A stretch of DNA of 47,748 nucleotides, taken from NCBI GenBank assembly GCA_022796195.1, contig JAAWIE010000009.1, forward strand, positions 1 to 47,748, written 5' to 3'. The position numbers and the translations under genes are program-made. The notes under the pieces were generated by a model. That model was not told the DNA's origin. It did no database searches and was given only the letters and a program-made list of their open reading frames with translations. Shown piece after piece: positions 1-7,132 of this stretch (positions are counted from its first letter, which is position 1; each line of letters begins with the position of its first letter). The stretch is from Lawsonibacter sp. (GTDB lineage Bacteria; Bacillota; Clostridia; Oscillospirales; Oscillospiraceae).

Positions 1-1635
1 GGAGTCGGTTCCGCCGGTGTCGTGGTGGTCGCGGCCCAGCATGACGGGGCCGATCTCGCCGTTGCGGACCATCTCGTTGAACTTCAGGGCGATGTTCATA
101 CGGCCCATGGCATCCTGATAGAGGATGCGGCACTGGGTTCCGACCACCAGTTTGTTCTTCTTGGCGTCGCGGCACCAGACATAGTTGTCATAGTCCTGAT
201 AGCGGCGGTTGTGAGCCTTGATGTATTCGGCGGCGGCGGCGTCGGTCTTGTCCAGGTCCTCGGGGTTCCGGGACAGGCAGCACCAGCGGAAGGGGCCGTA
301 GCCGAAGTCGAACAGGCAGGGACCGAGAATGTCTTCCACGTAGGAGGGGAAGATAAAGCCGTCCAGGTCGTTTTCACCGTTTTTGCAGATGGACTTGATG
401 CCGGTGTCGTAAACCGCTTTCAGGAAGGCGTTGCCGTAGTCAAAGAAGTAGGTGCCCTTGTCGTGAAGCTTGCAGACCAGCTCATAGTGGTGCTGGAGGG
501 TCTTGTCAACCAGCTTGGCAAACTGCTCGGGGTCCTCGTCCAGCATCGCGGTGCGCTGCTCGAAGGTCAGTCCCTGGGGGCAGTAGCCGCCGTCGTAGGG
601 CACATGGCAGGAGGTCTGGTCGGACAACAGGTCCACATGGATGTTATTGTCATAGACATACTCCAGCAGGTCGACGATGTTGCCGAGATAGGCCACGGCG
701 CAGGGCTGCTTGCTGGCCTGATGCTCCTGGGCGATCTTCACGGCCTCAGCCAGGTCGGCGGTGCGGTGGCTGACCCAGCCCTGAGTGTAGCGGGTCTCGA
801 TACGGGAGTCGTCTACCTCGGCGATGATGGAGGCGGCGCCGGCGATCTCAGCGGCCTTGCCCTGAGCGCCCGACATGCCGCCCAGACCGGCGGAGATGAA
901 CAGACGTCCAGCCAGGTTGCCGTCCTCGGGGATGCCCAGCTTCAGGCGGCCGGCGTTGAGCAGGGTGTTGAAGGTGCCGTGGACGATGCCCTGGGGACCG
1001 ATATACATCCAGCCGCCGGCAGTCATCTGGCCGTAGTTGGCTACACCAATGGCGGCGGCCCGGTTGAAGTCCTTCTGGTTGTCATACATGCCCACCATCA
1101 GGCCGTTGGAAATGATGCAGCGGGGGGCCAGTTTGTGGCTGTGGAACAGGCCCAGAGGATGGCCGGACATGACCACCAGGGTCTGCTCGTCGGTCATGAC
1201 CTCCAGATATTTTTTGATGAGGCGGTACTGCATCCAGTTCTGGCAGACCTGGCCGGTCTCGCCGTAGGTGACCAGCTCATAGGGGTAGAGGGCGATGTCA
1301 AAGTCCAGGTTGTTGTCGATCATGACCTGGAAAGCCTTGGCCTCAGTGCAGTTGCCGGTGTACTCCTCGATGGGCTTGCCGTACAGCTTGCCGGCGGGAC
1401 GGAAGCGGTAGCCGTAGATGCGGCCGTGCTCCTCCAGCTCCTGGGCAAACTCCTTTGCCATCTGGGCGTGATGGTCGGGATGAATGTACCGCAGGGCGTT
1501 CTTGATGGCAAGGGCCTTGTCGCTCTCGCTCAGGTGGGATTCCCGGCGGGGAGCGCGGCGGTAGCCTTCTTCAAAGGCGGGGTACTCGGGCAGTTCATAA
1601 TCCAGTTTGATGGTCATGGCGTCTGTGAGATTCAC
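1..1635 (-). CDS. hutU: Urocanate hydratase (C-terminus beyond window edge)
   Basis: Second enzyme of histidine degradation: it hydrates urocanate to 4-imidazolone-5-propionate using tightly bound NAD+. The minus-strand frame is open for 545 codons and runs off the left edge, so the C-terminus is missing. It contains family signatures such as GQMTAGGWMYIGPQG, FISAGLGGMSGAQGKA and SDQTSCHVPYDGGYCPQG. The amount already present suggests the long (about 670 residue) form seen in anaerobes and animals; this is an inference. The GTG start was chosen because GGAGG lies 7 bases upstream (1643-1647). An in-frame ATG at 1617 is the alternative. It is divergent from the LysR gene at 1846. hutH and hutI are not in the window. 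Confidence 0.95.
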   Translation of the reverse strand, partial: MNLTDAMTIKLDYELPEYPAFEEGYRRAPRRESHLSESDKALAIKNALRYIHPDHHAQMAKEFAQELEEHGRIYGYRFRPAGKLYGKPIEEYTGNCTEAKAFQVMIDNNLDFDIALYPYELVTYGETGQVCQNWMQYRLIKKYLEVMTDEQTLVVMSGHPLGLFHSHKLAPRCIISNGLMVGMYDNQKDFNRAAAIGVANYGQMTAGGWMYIGPQGIVHGTFNTLLNAGRLKLGIPEDGNLAGRLFISAGLGGMSGAQGKAAEIAGAASIIAEVDDSRIETRYTQGWVSHRTADLAEAVKIAQEHQASKQPCAVAYLGNIVDLLEYVYDNNIHVDLLSDQTSCHVPYDGGYCPQGLTFEQRTAMLDEDPEQFAKLVDKTLQHHYELVCKLHDKGTYFFDYGNAFLKAVYDTGIKSICKNGENDLDGFIFPSYVEDILGPCLFDFGYGPFRWCCLSRNPEDLDKTDAAAAEYIKAHNRRYQDYDNYVWCRDAKKNKLVVGTQCRILYQDAMGRMNIALKFNEMVRNGEIGPVMLGRDHHDTGGTDS

Positions 1636-1651
1636 GATAATTCCTCCGCTT

Positions 1652-1665
1652 CTTAAAAATTTTAG
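1652..1665. promoter_or_regulatory. Putative hut operator, copy 1 (imperfect)
   Basis: CTTAAAAATTTTAG, a near-palindrome with one mismatch in its flanks, sits 17 bases upstream of the hutU start codon. The same core recurs as a perfect 17-base palindrome upstream of ftcD (2769-2785). I saw no third copy in the window. A site shared by two histidine-pathway genes on either side of a LysR gene suggests an operator for that regulator. Lying so close to the hutU ribosome-binding site, this copy would more easily repress than activate. Confidence 0.45.
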
Positions 1666-1696
1666 GTGGGCGCCAGGGTTTTGCTTTTTATGTATT

Positions 1697-1713
1697 GTAT
1701 TTTACCAAAATAC
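1697..1713. promoter_or_regulatory. Inverted repeat in the hutU/LysR divergent region
   Basis: GTATTTT-ACC-AAAATAC is a perfect 7-base inverted repeat with a 3-base centre. It lies about 130 bases upstream of the LysR start and 60 upstream of hutU. LysR-type proteins usually bind dyads of this sort (T-N11-A) in the shared promoter region. It differs in sequence from the TTAAAAATTTTA core, so it could be a second class of site. Confidence 0.35.
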
Positions 1714-1747
1714 TGTTAAAATGAAAAGCACTTGTATTATATATTTG

Positions 1748-1766
1748 CCATACAAAAAAAGTATGG
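1748..1766. repeat. Inverted repeat CCATAC-N7-GTATGG upstream of LysR gene
   Basis: Six-base arms are separated by a run of seven A residues. It lies about 80 bases before the LysR start codon and could be an autoregulatory site or part of the 5' leader. No further evidence is visible. Confidence 0.25.
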
Positions 1767-1845
1767 AATAGAGCGCGGAGGTGGAGAGAGTCCACCTGTG
1801 GACGCACGTTGTCCCCTCTGCGGCAAAGGAGACGAGAGGTACACC

Positions 1846-2736
1846 ATGAATTTTAAACAACTGGAATATTTCGCCGCTGTGGCGGAGGCAAAGAGCATCT
1901 CTGGAGCGGCCCGGGAGCTGCATGTAGCGCAGCCCCCCATCAGCCGCCAGCTGGCTCTGCTGGAGGACGAACTGGGTGTCTGTCTTTTCCTGCGCACCAA
2001 CAGAGGGGTGGAATTGACCGAGGCGGGACGGTGTCTCTACCAACAAAGTCAGGACATGTTCCAGAGCCTGCGAGCTATGGCGGACAGCGTGCGGGATGTA
2101 GAGGCCGGGGTGCGGGGCCAGCTGAAGCTGGGTATTATCTATTCGGATGTGCAGATTGCCACCAGCTTATTAAAAGAGTACCATAAACGCTTTCCCCAGG
2201 TGGAGCTGTATGTCCGGATGGGAGTGCCCGACGAACTGCTGGAGAGCTTGAGCCGGGGGGAATTGCACGCCCTGCTTCTCCGAGGACAGCCGGACCGGGG
2301 CAGGGGACTGCGGGAAGTGGTGCTGGGAGAGGAACCAGTGGAGCTGGTGATGTGCCCGGAAACCGACCCGGCCCCCGGGCAGGAGGCGGTGCCCCTGGAG
2401 GCCCTGCAGGATGTGCCAATGTGCCTGCTCCGAGGGGACGACCTATGGGGCTACAGCCGGGATCTGCTGCGGGAGTGCCGCAGGGCCGGCTTTGCGCCCA
2501 ATGTGGTCTGCCATTGCTACGACACCCCTATGGAGATGCAGATGGTGCAGGCCGGCTTTGGGGTGGGTTTTCTGCCCCGCTCTGTGGTGGCTGCCCACCC
2601 AGGGTCGCCTGTCTATACGAAGCCGGTGCTGGGCTTTCACGCCGGTTCCTGCCCTATTTTGGTATGGGAAAACAGCCCCTATCAGACAGGATGTGTCCGG
2701 CGGTTTATTGAGCTGGCCGAGGCCCGGATGTATTGA
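1846..2736 (+). CDS. LysR-family transcriptional regulator, probable hut regulator
   Basis: 296-residue DNA-binding regulator. The N-terminal winged helix-turn-helix (about residues 1-60) has the typical LysR pattern: MNFKQLEYFAAVAE, then AARELHVAQPPISRQLALLE and a LFLRTNRGVELTEAG wing. The rest is a two-lobed effector-binding domain (about 90-295). The ATG at 1846 was chosen because the LysR domain begins exactly there; GAGAGG lies 7 bases upstream. The frame is open further upstream, but that part is not LysR-like. It is transcribed away from hutU and towards ftcD, so control of histidine breakdown with urocanate or a later intermediate as effector is likely but inferred. Confidence 0.9.
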   Translation: MNFKQLEYFAAVAEAKSISGAARELHVAQPPISRQLALLEDELGVCLFLRTNRGVELTEAGRCLYQQSQDMFQSLRAMADSVRDVEAGVRGQLKLGIIYSDVQIATSLLKEYHKRFPQVELYVRMGVPDELLESLSRGELHALLLRGQPDRGRGLREVVLGEEPVELVMCPETDPAPGQEAVPLEALQDVPMCLLRGDDLWGYSRDLLRECRRAGFAPNVVCHCYDTPMEMQMVQAGFGVGFLPRSVVAAHPGSPVYTKPVLGFHAGSCPILVWENSPYQTGCVRRFIELAEARMY

Positions 2737-2768
2737 GGACGGCCGGGGCCTGGAGGGACGATGCCTCT

Positions 2769-2785
2769 GCTTAAAAATTTTAAGC
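2769..2785. promoter_or_regulatory. Putative hut operator, copy 2 (perfect palindrome)
   Basis: GCTTAAAA-A-TTTTAAGC is a perfect 17-base palindrome between the LysR gene and ftcD. Its centre is about 73 bases upstream of the start expected from the ftcD promoter (2815-2843), the usual position of an activating LysR recognition site. The core matches copy 1 upstream of hutU. Confidence 0.5.
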
Positions 2786-2814
2786 GGATTTATAAAAAAA
2801 CCTTCGTCCACGCA

Positions 2815-2843
2815 TTGCTTATTTGGAACGAATACAATATAAT
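2815..2843 (+). promoter_or_regulatory. Sigma-70-type promoter of ftcD
   Basis: -35 TTGCTT (2815-2820), 17-base spacer, -10 TATAAT (2838-2843). The -35 is weaker than consensus, which fits activation from the upstream palindrome. Expected start near 2850, with the ftcD AGGAGG at 2882-2887. Confidence 0.65.
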
Positions 2844-2896
2844 AAAAGCACCAGAAAACAATACCCGGCGAATAAAATATTAGGAGGAAATTTACA

Positions 2897-3808
2897 ATGG
2901 CCAGACTTGTTGAGTGTATCCCCAATTTCAGCTGCAGCAAAGAGAAGGATGAGGCCGCGTATAACGCCCTGGTGGAAGTCGCCAAGAGCGTGCCCGGCTG
3001 CACCCTCTTCGACGCTCAGACCGACGGCAACCACAACCGCTGCGTGTTCACCATGATCGGCGCCCCCGAGGCGATTGAGGAGGTGGCCTTCCAGCTGACC
3101 AAAAAGGCCGCTGAGGTCATCGACATGACTAAGCACGTGGGCGAGCACTCCCGCATGGGCGCCACCGACGTGATCCCCTTCGTGCCTACCATGGGCGTCA
3201 CCGTGGAGGAGTGCGTGGAGATCTCCAAGCGGCTGGGCCAGCGCATTTGGGACGAGCTTCAGATCCCCTCTTTCCTCTATGAAGATTCCGCCACTTCCCC
3301 CGACCGTGTGAACCTGGCGAAGGTGCGCAAGGGCCAGTTCGAGGGCATGCCCGAGAAGCTGCTCCAGCCTGAGTGGGCACCCGACTTCGGCGAACGGAAG
3401 ATTCACCCCACCGCCGGCATCACCGCCATCGGCGCCCGTATGCCGCTGGTGGCCTTCAACGTGAACCTGGCCACCTCCGATGTGGAAGTGGCGAAGAAAA
3501 TTGCAAAGGTCATCCGCGGTTCTTCCGGCGGCTTCAAGTGCTGCAAGGCCATGGGCTTTATGCTGGAGGACCGGGGCATCGCTCAGGTCTCCATGAACAT
3601 GGTCAACTATGAGGTCACCCCCCTGAATGTGGTCTATGAGATGATTAAATCTCTGGCTGAGCGTTACGGCACCTACATCGTGGGCAGCGAGGTTGTCGGC
3701 CTCACCCCTGCCAAGGCCCTCATCGACTGTGCGGAGCACTATCTCAAGCTGGAGAACTTCGACTGCCACAACCAGGTCATGGAGTACCACCTGGTGGGCA
3801 TGGAATGA
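2897..3808 (+). CDS. ftcD: Glutamate formimidoyltransferase
   Basis: 303-residue enzyme transferring the formimino group of N-formiminoglutamate to tetrahydrofolate, releasing glutamate at the end of the folate-dependent histidine route. It begins with the family signature MARLVECIPNFS. The motif VGEHSRMGATDVIPF holds His84, which aligns with the catalytic His82 of mammalian FTCD. The length covers only the two formiminotransferase subdomains; the cyclodeaminase half is a separate gene (fchA), 13 bases downstream. In mammals the two are fused. An AGGAGG lies 9 bases before the ATG. Transcription probably starts at the promoter near 2850. Confidence 0.96.
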   Translation: MARLVECIPNFSCSKEKDEAAYNALVEVAKSVPGCTLFDAQTDGNHNRCVFTMIGAPEAIEEVAFQLTKKAAEVIDMTKHVGEHSRMGATDVIPFVPTMGVTVEECVEISKRLGQRIWDELQIPSFLYEDSATSPDRVNLAKVRKGQFEGMPEKLLQPEWAPDFGERKIHPTAGITAIGARMPLVAFNVNLATSDVEVAKKIAKVIRGSSGGFKCCKAMGFMLEDRGIAQVSMNMVNYEVTPLNVVYEMIKSLAERYGTYIVGSEVVGLTPAKALIDCAEHYLKLENFDCHNQVMEYHLVGME

Positions 3809-3821
3809 GGAGGATTCACTC

Positions 3822-4448
3822 ATGAAACTTGCTGAACTGAAAACTTCCGAGTTTGTAGACCTGCTGGCCTCCGACGCCCCCGCCCCCGGCGGCGGGTCCG
3901 CCGCCGCTCTGGAAGGTGCGCTGGGTGCGGCCCTCACCGCCATGGTGTGCGGCCTGACCGTGGGCAAAAAGAAGTACGCCGACTATCAGGAGCTGGCAGA
4001 GTCCGCCCAGAAGAAGGCGCTGGATCTAAAGGCCCGCTTTGTGGACGTGATGGACCGGGACACCGAGGCATTTAACGTGGTCAGCGCCGCGTTCGGAATG
4101 CCCAAGGCCACTGACGAGGAAAAAGCCGCCCGTTCCGCCGCGATTCAGGAGGGGCTCAAGGGCTGCACCAAGACCCCCTTTGAGATGATGGAGCTGGCCG
4201 TGGAAACCCTGGAACTCACCGCCTCTATCTTGGGCAAGAGCAACGACAGCGCCGCCAGCGACCTGGGCGTGGCGGCCCTGTCCCTCCGCGCCGCCATTCA
4301 GGGCGCGTGGCTGAACGTGCTCATCAATATCGGCAGTCTGAAGGACACCGCCTTGGCGGAGGACTATCGCAAGAAGGGCGAGGCCCTGCTGGCTCAGGCC
4401 CTGCCCCTGGCGGATCAGATTTACGATGCCGTTGTCAAAACCATGTAA
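3822..4448 (+). CDS. fchA: Formimidoyltetrahydrofolate cyclodeaminase
   Basis: 208-residue cyclodeaminase converting 5-formimino-THF to 5,10-methenyl-THF and ammonia. The N-terminus MKLAELKTSEFVDLLAS followed by the glycine-rich DAPAPGGGSAAALEGALGAA is characteristic of the FTCD_C family, as is the GLTVGKKKY stretch. The start has GAGGAG 8 bases upstream, overlapping the ftcD stop region, so the two are probably translated from one message. The product feeds the one-carbon pool; formate could form later through methenyl-THF cyclohydrolase and formyl-THF synthetase, neither of which is in the window. Confidence 0.95.
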   Translation: MKLAELKTSEFVDLLASDAPAPGGGSAAALEGALGAALTAMVCGLTVGKKKYADYQELAESAQKKALDLKARFVDVMDRDTEAFNVVSAAFGMPKATDEEKAARSAAIQEGLKGCTKTPFEMMELAVETLELTASILGKSNDSAASDLGVAALSLRAAIQGAWLNVLINIGSLKDTALAEDYRKKGEALLAQALPLADQIYDAVVKTM

Positions 4449-4540
4449 TGTCCGGTAGAGGCGGTCTGCGGCCGCCCTGCCAAAAGCACCTGCTGTGGGG
4501 GCGGCCATTGTCCGCCCCTGGACAGGCTTCCAATAAACCT

Positions 4541-4637
4541 GGTCAGAGTAGATACAGCGCGTCAAGTGCTATTGGATGGGAGGTTGCCAATGGACGAAGG
4601 GACGAAAAGCTCGCGTTGTTGTATCGCATCCGCTGCC
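4541..4637 (+). ncRNA. Tetrahydrofolate (THF) riboswitch aptamer
   Basis: Matches the class-I THF (folT) riboswitch in order of conserved pieces: AGAGTAGAT (4545-4553), GCGTCAAGTGC (4559-4569), GGATGGG (4574-4580), GACGAA and GCATCCGCTGCC (4626-4637). P1 is GG(U)CAG 4541-4546 with CUGCC 4633-4637. P2 is GATACA 4551-4556 with TGTATC 4620-4625. The hallmark pseudoknot is GGATG 4574-4578 with CATCC 4627-4631. It lies directly upstream of the folate transporter gene folT, the usual target of this class. Confidence 0.88.
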
Positions 4638-4683
4638 ATGGGGGAGTGCGCTCCTTTCATGGCAACAAGTCATGAAAGGAGCG
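4635..4683 (+). promoter_or_regulatory. Expression platform: two mutually exclusive hairpins
   Basis: Sequestering hairpin: CGCTCCTTTCATG (4649-4661) pairs perfectly over 13 bases with CATGAAAGGAGCG (4671-4683), burying the folT ribosome-binding site AAAGGAG. Alternative hairpin: GCCATG (4635-4640) with CATGGC (4658-4663) and GGAG (4643-4646) with CTCC (4651-4654), which frees that site. The first three bases of the alternative (GCC, 4635-4637) are also the 3' strand of aptamer P1. THF binding would therefore favour sequestration and shut folT off. The downstream TATTTTATT is too weak for me to call termination over translational control. Confidence 0.75.
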
Positions 4684-4692
4684 TATTTTATT

Positions 4693-5259
4693 ATGCCTGT
4701 CAAAAGAAAAAAATGGAATATTTCTACCGTCTGTATGATGGCTCTGCTGATCGCCATGATGTTCCTGCTCAAACGGTTTGCCGCCATTGAAACCCCCCAT
4801 ATGAAGATTAACTTTGCATCCCTGCCGGTCGTGCTTGCGTCTATGATGTTCGGCCCGGTGGAGGGTGCAATCGTCGCGGTTGTGGGTGAGCTGATCGCCC
4901 AGATTACCGGAATCTACGGCCTGTCCCCCACCACCTTTATCTGGATCTGGCCCCCCGCAATCCGGGCCCTGGTGGTCGGCTTTACGGCGCTTTGGGTGCG
5001 GAACACAGGCAGCCGGCTGGAAAACCGGCCTGTGATCTGCTACGTCTCCTGCGTGATGGGAGCCATCCTCACCACCACTGGAAATACCTTCGGTATGTGG
5101 CTGGACAGCCTGTTTTACCGTACTTCCTTTACCCCCGTTCTCTTTATCACTCCGGCCCGGTATGTGACGGGAGTGGTGACCGCTGTGCTTGTTGCTACGG
5201 TCTGTATCCCTCTGATGCACGGCCTGCGCCGCAGCGGTGTGCTGAAATATGCTGACTGA
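4693..5259 (+). CDS. folT: Folate ECF transporter substrate-binding (S) component
   Basis: 188-residue integral membrane protein with about six hydrophobic segments, after a basic N-terminus (MPVKRKKWN) that serves as the cytoplasmic anchor. FASLPVVLASMMFGPVEGAI followed by GELIAQITG resembles the ECF S-component fold, and LTTTGNTFGMWLDS the folate-specific branch. It captures folate and works with the shared EcfA/EcfA'/EcfT energising module, not encoded here. The upstream THF riboswitch strongly supports folate as substrate. The ATG at 4693 is preferred because the AAAGGAG at 4676-4682 serves it; longer reading would enter the riboswitch. Confidence 0.9.
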   Translation: MPVKRKKWNISTVCMMALLIAMMFLLKRFAAIETPHMKINFASLPVVLASMMFGPVEGAIVAVVGELIAQITGIYGLSPTTFIWIWPPAIRALVVGFTALWVRNTGSRLENRPVICYVSCVMGAILTTTGNTFGMWLDSLFYRTSFTPVLFITPARYVTGVVTAVLVATVCIPLMHGLRRSGVLKYAD

Positions 5260-5275
5260 CGAAAGGAGCCGCACC

Positions 5276-5848
5276 ATGGAATGGAAGCTGCTGACCCGGG
5301 AGGATTTTGTATCGACAAGCTGGTCCGGCGGGACCACCACCCAGCTGGCCATTGCCCCAGAGGGGGCAGTGTATGCAGAGCGGGACTTTCTCTGGCGGCT
5401 CAGCTCCGCCACCGTGGAGCTGGACCACTCTGACTTTACCCCGCTGCCTGATTATCACCGCTTTTTGGCCGTATTGGAGGGGGAAATCAGCCTAAAAATT
5501 GATGGGGACGAGCCCTTCCGATTGGCTCCAGGCCGGGTGGTATCCTTCGACGGCGGCGTGCCAGTGGAGAGCTGGGGGCATTGTGTGGACTTCAACCTGA
5601 TGATCCGGAAGGGCAGGGCGGCTGGCGAGGTCGCCGCGCTGTACCGGGACCGGGCCTACGTGGAGAGCTGGACACCCGGAGCGGGTGATCTGGCGGTGTA
5701 CTGTGTATCCGGAAATGTCCGTCTGCCGGAATTCGGTGTGGAAGCTAAGGCAGGACAGTGTCTGCTCTGCCGGGGCGCCGGGGCGGGAACCGTCACGCTG
5801 GCGGGCGAGGCAGGAGCCGTGCTGCTGGCGGCGGTCAAGGAGGCGTGA
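5276..5848 (+). CDS. hutD: HutD/Ves family cupin-like protein
   Basis: 190-residue HutD-family protein with a bicupin-like fold, found in hut operons. Its role is not settled; a regulatory or metabolite-sensing role in histidine use has been proposed. Visible signatures are the N-terminal STSWSGGTTTQLAIAPEGA, DFLWRLSSATVELDHSDFT and the LPDYHRFLAVLEGE turn. GAAAGGAG lies 7 bases before the ATG and the start is 16 bases after folT, so it probably sits under the same riboswitch-controlled message. Presence of HutD beside folT and folC strengthens the link between folate supply and histidine degradation. Confidence 0.85.
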   Translation: MEWKLLTREDFVSTSWSGGTTTQLAIAPEGAVYAERDFLWRLSSATVELDHSDFTPLPDYHRFLAVLEGEISLKIDGDEPFRLAPGRVVSFDGGVPVESWGHCVDFNLMIRKGRAAGEVAALYRDRAYVESWTPGAGDLAVYCVSGNVRLPEFGVEAKAGQCLLCRGAGAGTVTLAGEAGAVLLAAVKEA

Positions 5849-5851
5849 CCG

Positions 5852-7108
5852 ATGACCGGACAAGAGGCCGCGGAACAGATCCATCAACGGGCCTGGATAG
5901 GTCAGAAGCCGGGATTGGAACGGACCCGCCGCCTGCTAGGTCGGCTGGGAGACCCGCAGAAGGAGCTGAAATTTGCCCACATTGCCGGTTCCAACGGGAA
6001 AGGCTCTACTGCCGCCATGGTGTCTGCCATACTGACTGCGGCTGGGTTGAAAACCGGACTGTACACCTCCCCTCACCTGTGGAAGTTCGGTGAGCGGTTC
6101 CAGGTCAATGGCGTGCCCATCCCTGAAGAGACGCTGGCGGACATTACCACCCGGGTGCTGGAGCAGGCGGAGGATGAGACCGAATTTGAACTGATGACTG
6201 CCGTCGCTATGGTTTATTTTCGCCAGGTTGGGTGTGACATTGTCGTGCTGGAGACCGGGCTGGGAGGACGGCTGGACTCTACAAACATCATCCCAGCCCC
6301 AGAGGCGGCGGTTATCACAAACATTGGTCTGGAACACACGGAGCTGCTGGGGGATACTTTGGAGAAAATTGCCACAGAAAAGGCGGGCATACTCAAGTCC
6401 GGATGTGAGGCGGTGCTCTACCACCAGGGCCGGGAGGTAGAGGATGTAATTTCCCAGATCTGCCGGGAGCGGGGGATTTCCCTTGCCATTACTGCCCCGG
6501 AGGAGCTGGAGGTGTTGTCCTCCAACTTGGAGGGACAAGTCTTTACCTACCGGGGAAAGGGACCCTACCGCCTTCCCCTGCTGGGCGAGTATCAGCGATA
6601 CAATGCCGCTGCTGCCTTGGAGACCGCCGCCGCTCTGGTGCGCAGGGGGTGGGAACTTCCGGAAGCGGCCATTCGGGAAGGGCTGGCGAAAACCCAGTGG
6701 CCTGCCCGTCTGGAGCTGGCCCGACGCAGTCCTGACGTGATTTTAGATGGAGGGCACAACCCCCAGTGCATGGAGGCGCTGGCTCAGGCACTGAAAAAGC
6801 TGTATCCTGGAAAGAGGTTGATTTTTCTCACCGGTGTGCTGGCGGATAAGGACTACTCCGCGATGATTGGGGAGATGCTCCCTCTGGCGCGGGAATTCTT
6901 TACCATTACGCCGGACAGTCCCCGGGCGATGTCCGCCGGAGAACTGGCGGACTATTTGGAGGGCCGGGGGGCCAAGGCTTCCCCCTGTGAACATGTTGAG
7001 GAGGGGCTTCGCCGTGCCCTGGCGGCGGCGGGGCCTGAGGATGTGGTGTGTGCCTGCGGGTCGCTGTATATGATTGGCGAGACGCGGCACTGGCTGGGAT
7101 TGTGCTGA
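5852..7108 (+). CDS. folC: Folylpolyglutamate synthase / dihydrofolate synthase
   Basis: 418-residue Mur-ligase-family enzyme adding glutamates to folates with ATP, which traps them in the cell and improves their use by enzymes such as FtcD. The P-loop HIAGSNGKGSTAAM lies near residues 41-54, followed by GLYTSPHLWKFGERFQVNG, and the central ETGLGGRLDSTN is the family signature. LDGGHNPQCMEAL marks the C-terminal domain boundary. Start is 3 bases after hutD, with AAGGAGG at the end of hutD. It probably shares the folT transcript. Whether it also has dihydrofolate synthase activity cannot be told from sequence. Confidence 0.94.
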   Translation: MTGQEAAEQIHQRAWIGQKPGLERTRRLLGRLGDPQKELKFAHIAGSNGKGSTAAMVSAILTAAGLKTGLYTSPHLWKFGERFQVNGVPIPEETLADITTRVLEQAEDETEFELMTAVAMVYFRQVGCDIVVLETGLGGRLDSTNIIPAPEAAVITNIGLEHTELLGDTLEKIATEKAGILKSGCEAVLYHQGREVEDVISQICRERGISLAITAPEELEVLSSNLEGQVFTYRGKGPYRLPLLGEYQRYNAAAALETAAALVRRGWELPEAAIREGLAKTQWPARLELARRSPDVILDGGHNPQCMEALAQALKKLYPGKRLIFLTGVLADKDYSAMIGEMLPLAREFFTITPDSPRAMSAGELADYLEGRGAKASPCEHVEEGLRRALAAAGPEDVVCACGSLYMIGETRHWLGLC

Positions 7109-7132
7109 TTGATCAAGAAAGGCGGGACGTAT

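Noticed and set aside
22-1656. Long open frame on the plus strand opposite hutU (544 codons)
   Set aside because: It is the antisense of a clear urocanate hydratase; its Gly/Val/Ala/His-rich composition is the usual shadow of GC-rich coding DNA.
4449-4540. Terminator between fchA and the riboswitch (GGGGCGG 4498-4504 with CCGCCCC 4512-4518)
   Set aside because: A stem is possible but no T-run follows, so I did not list it as a terminator.
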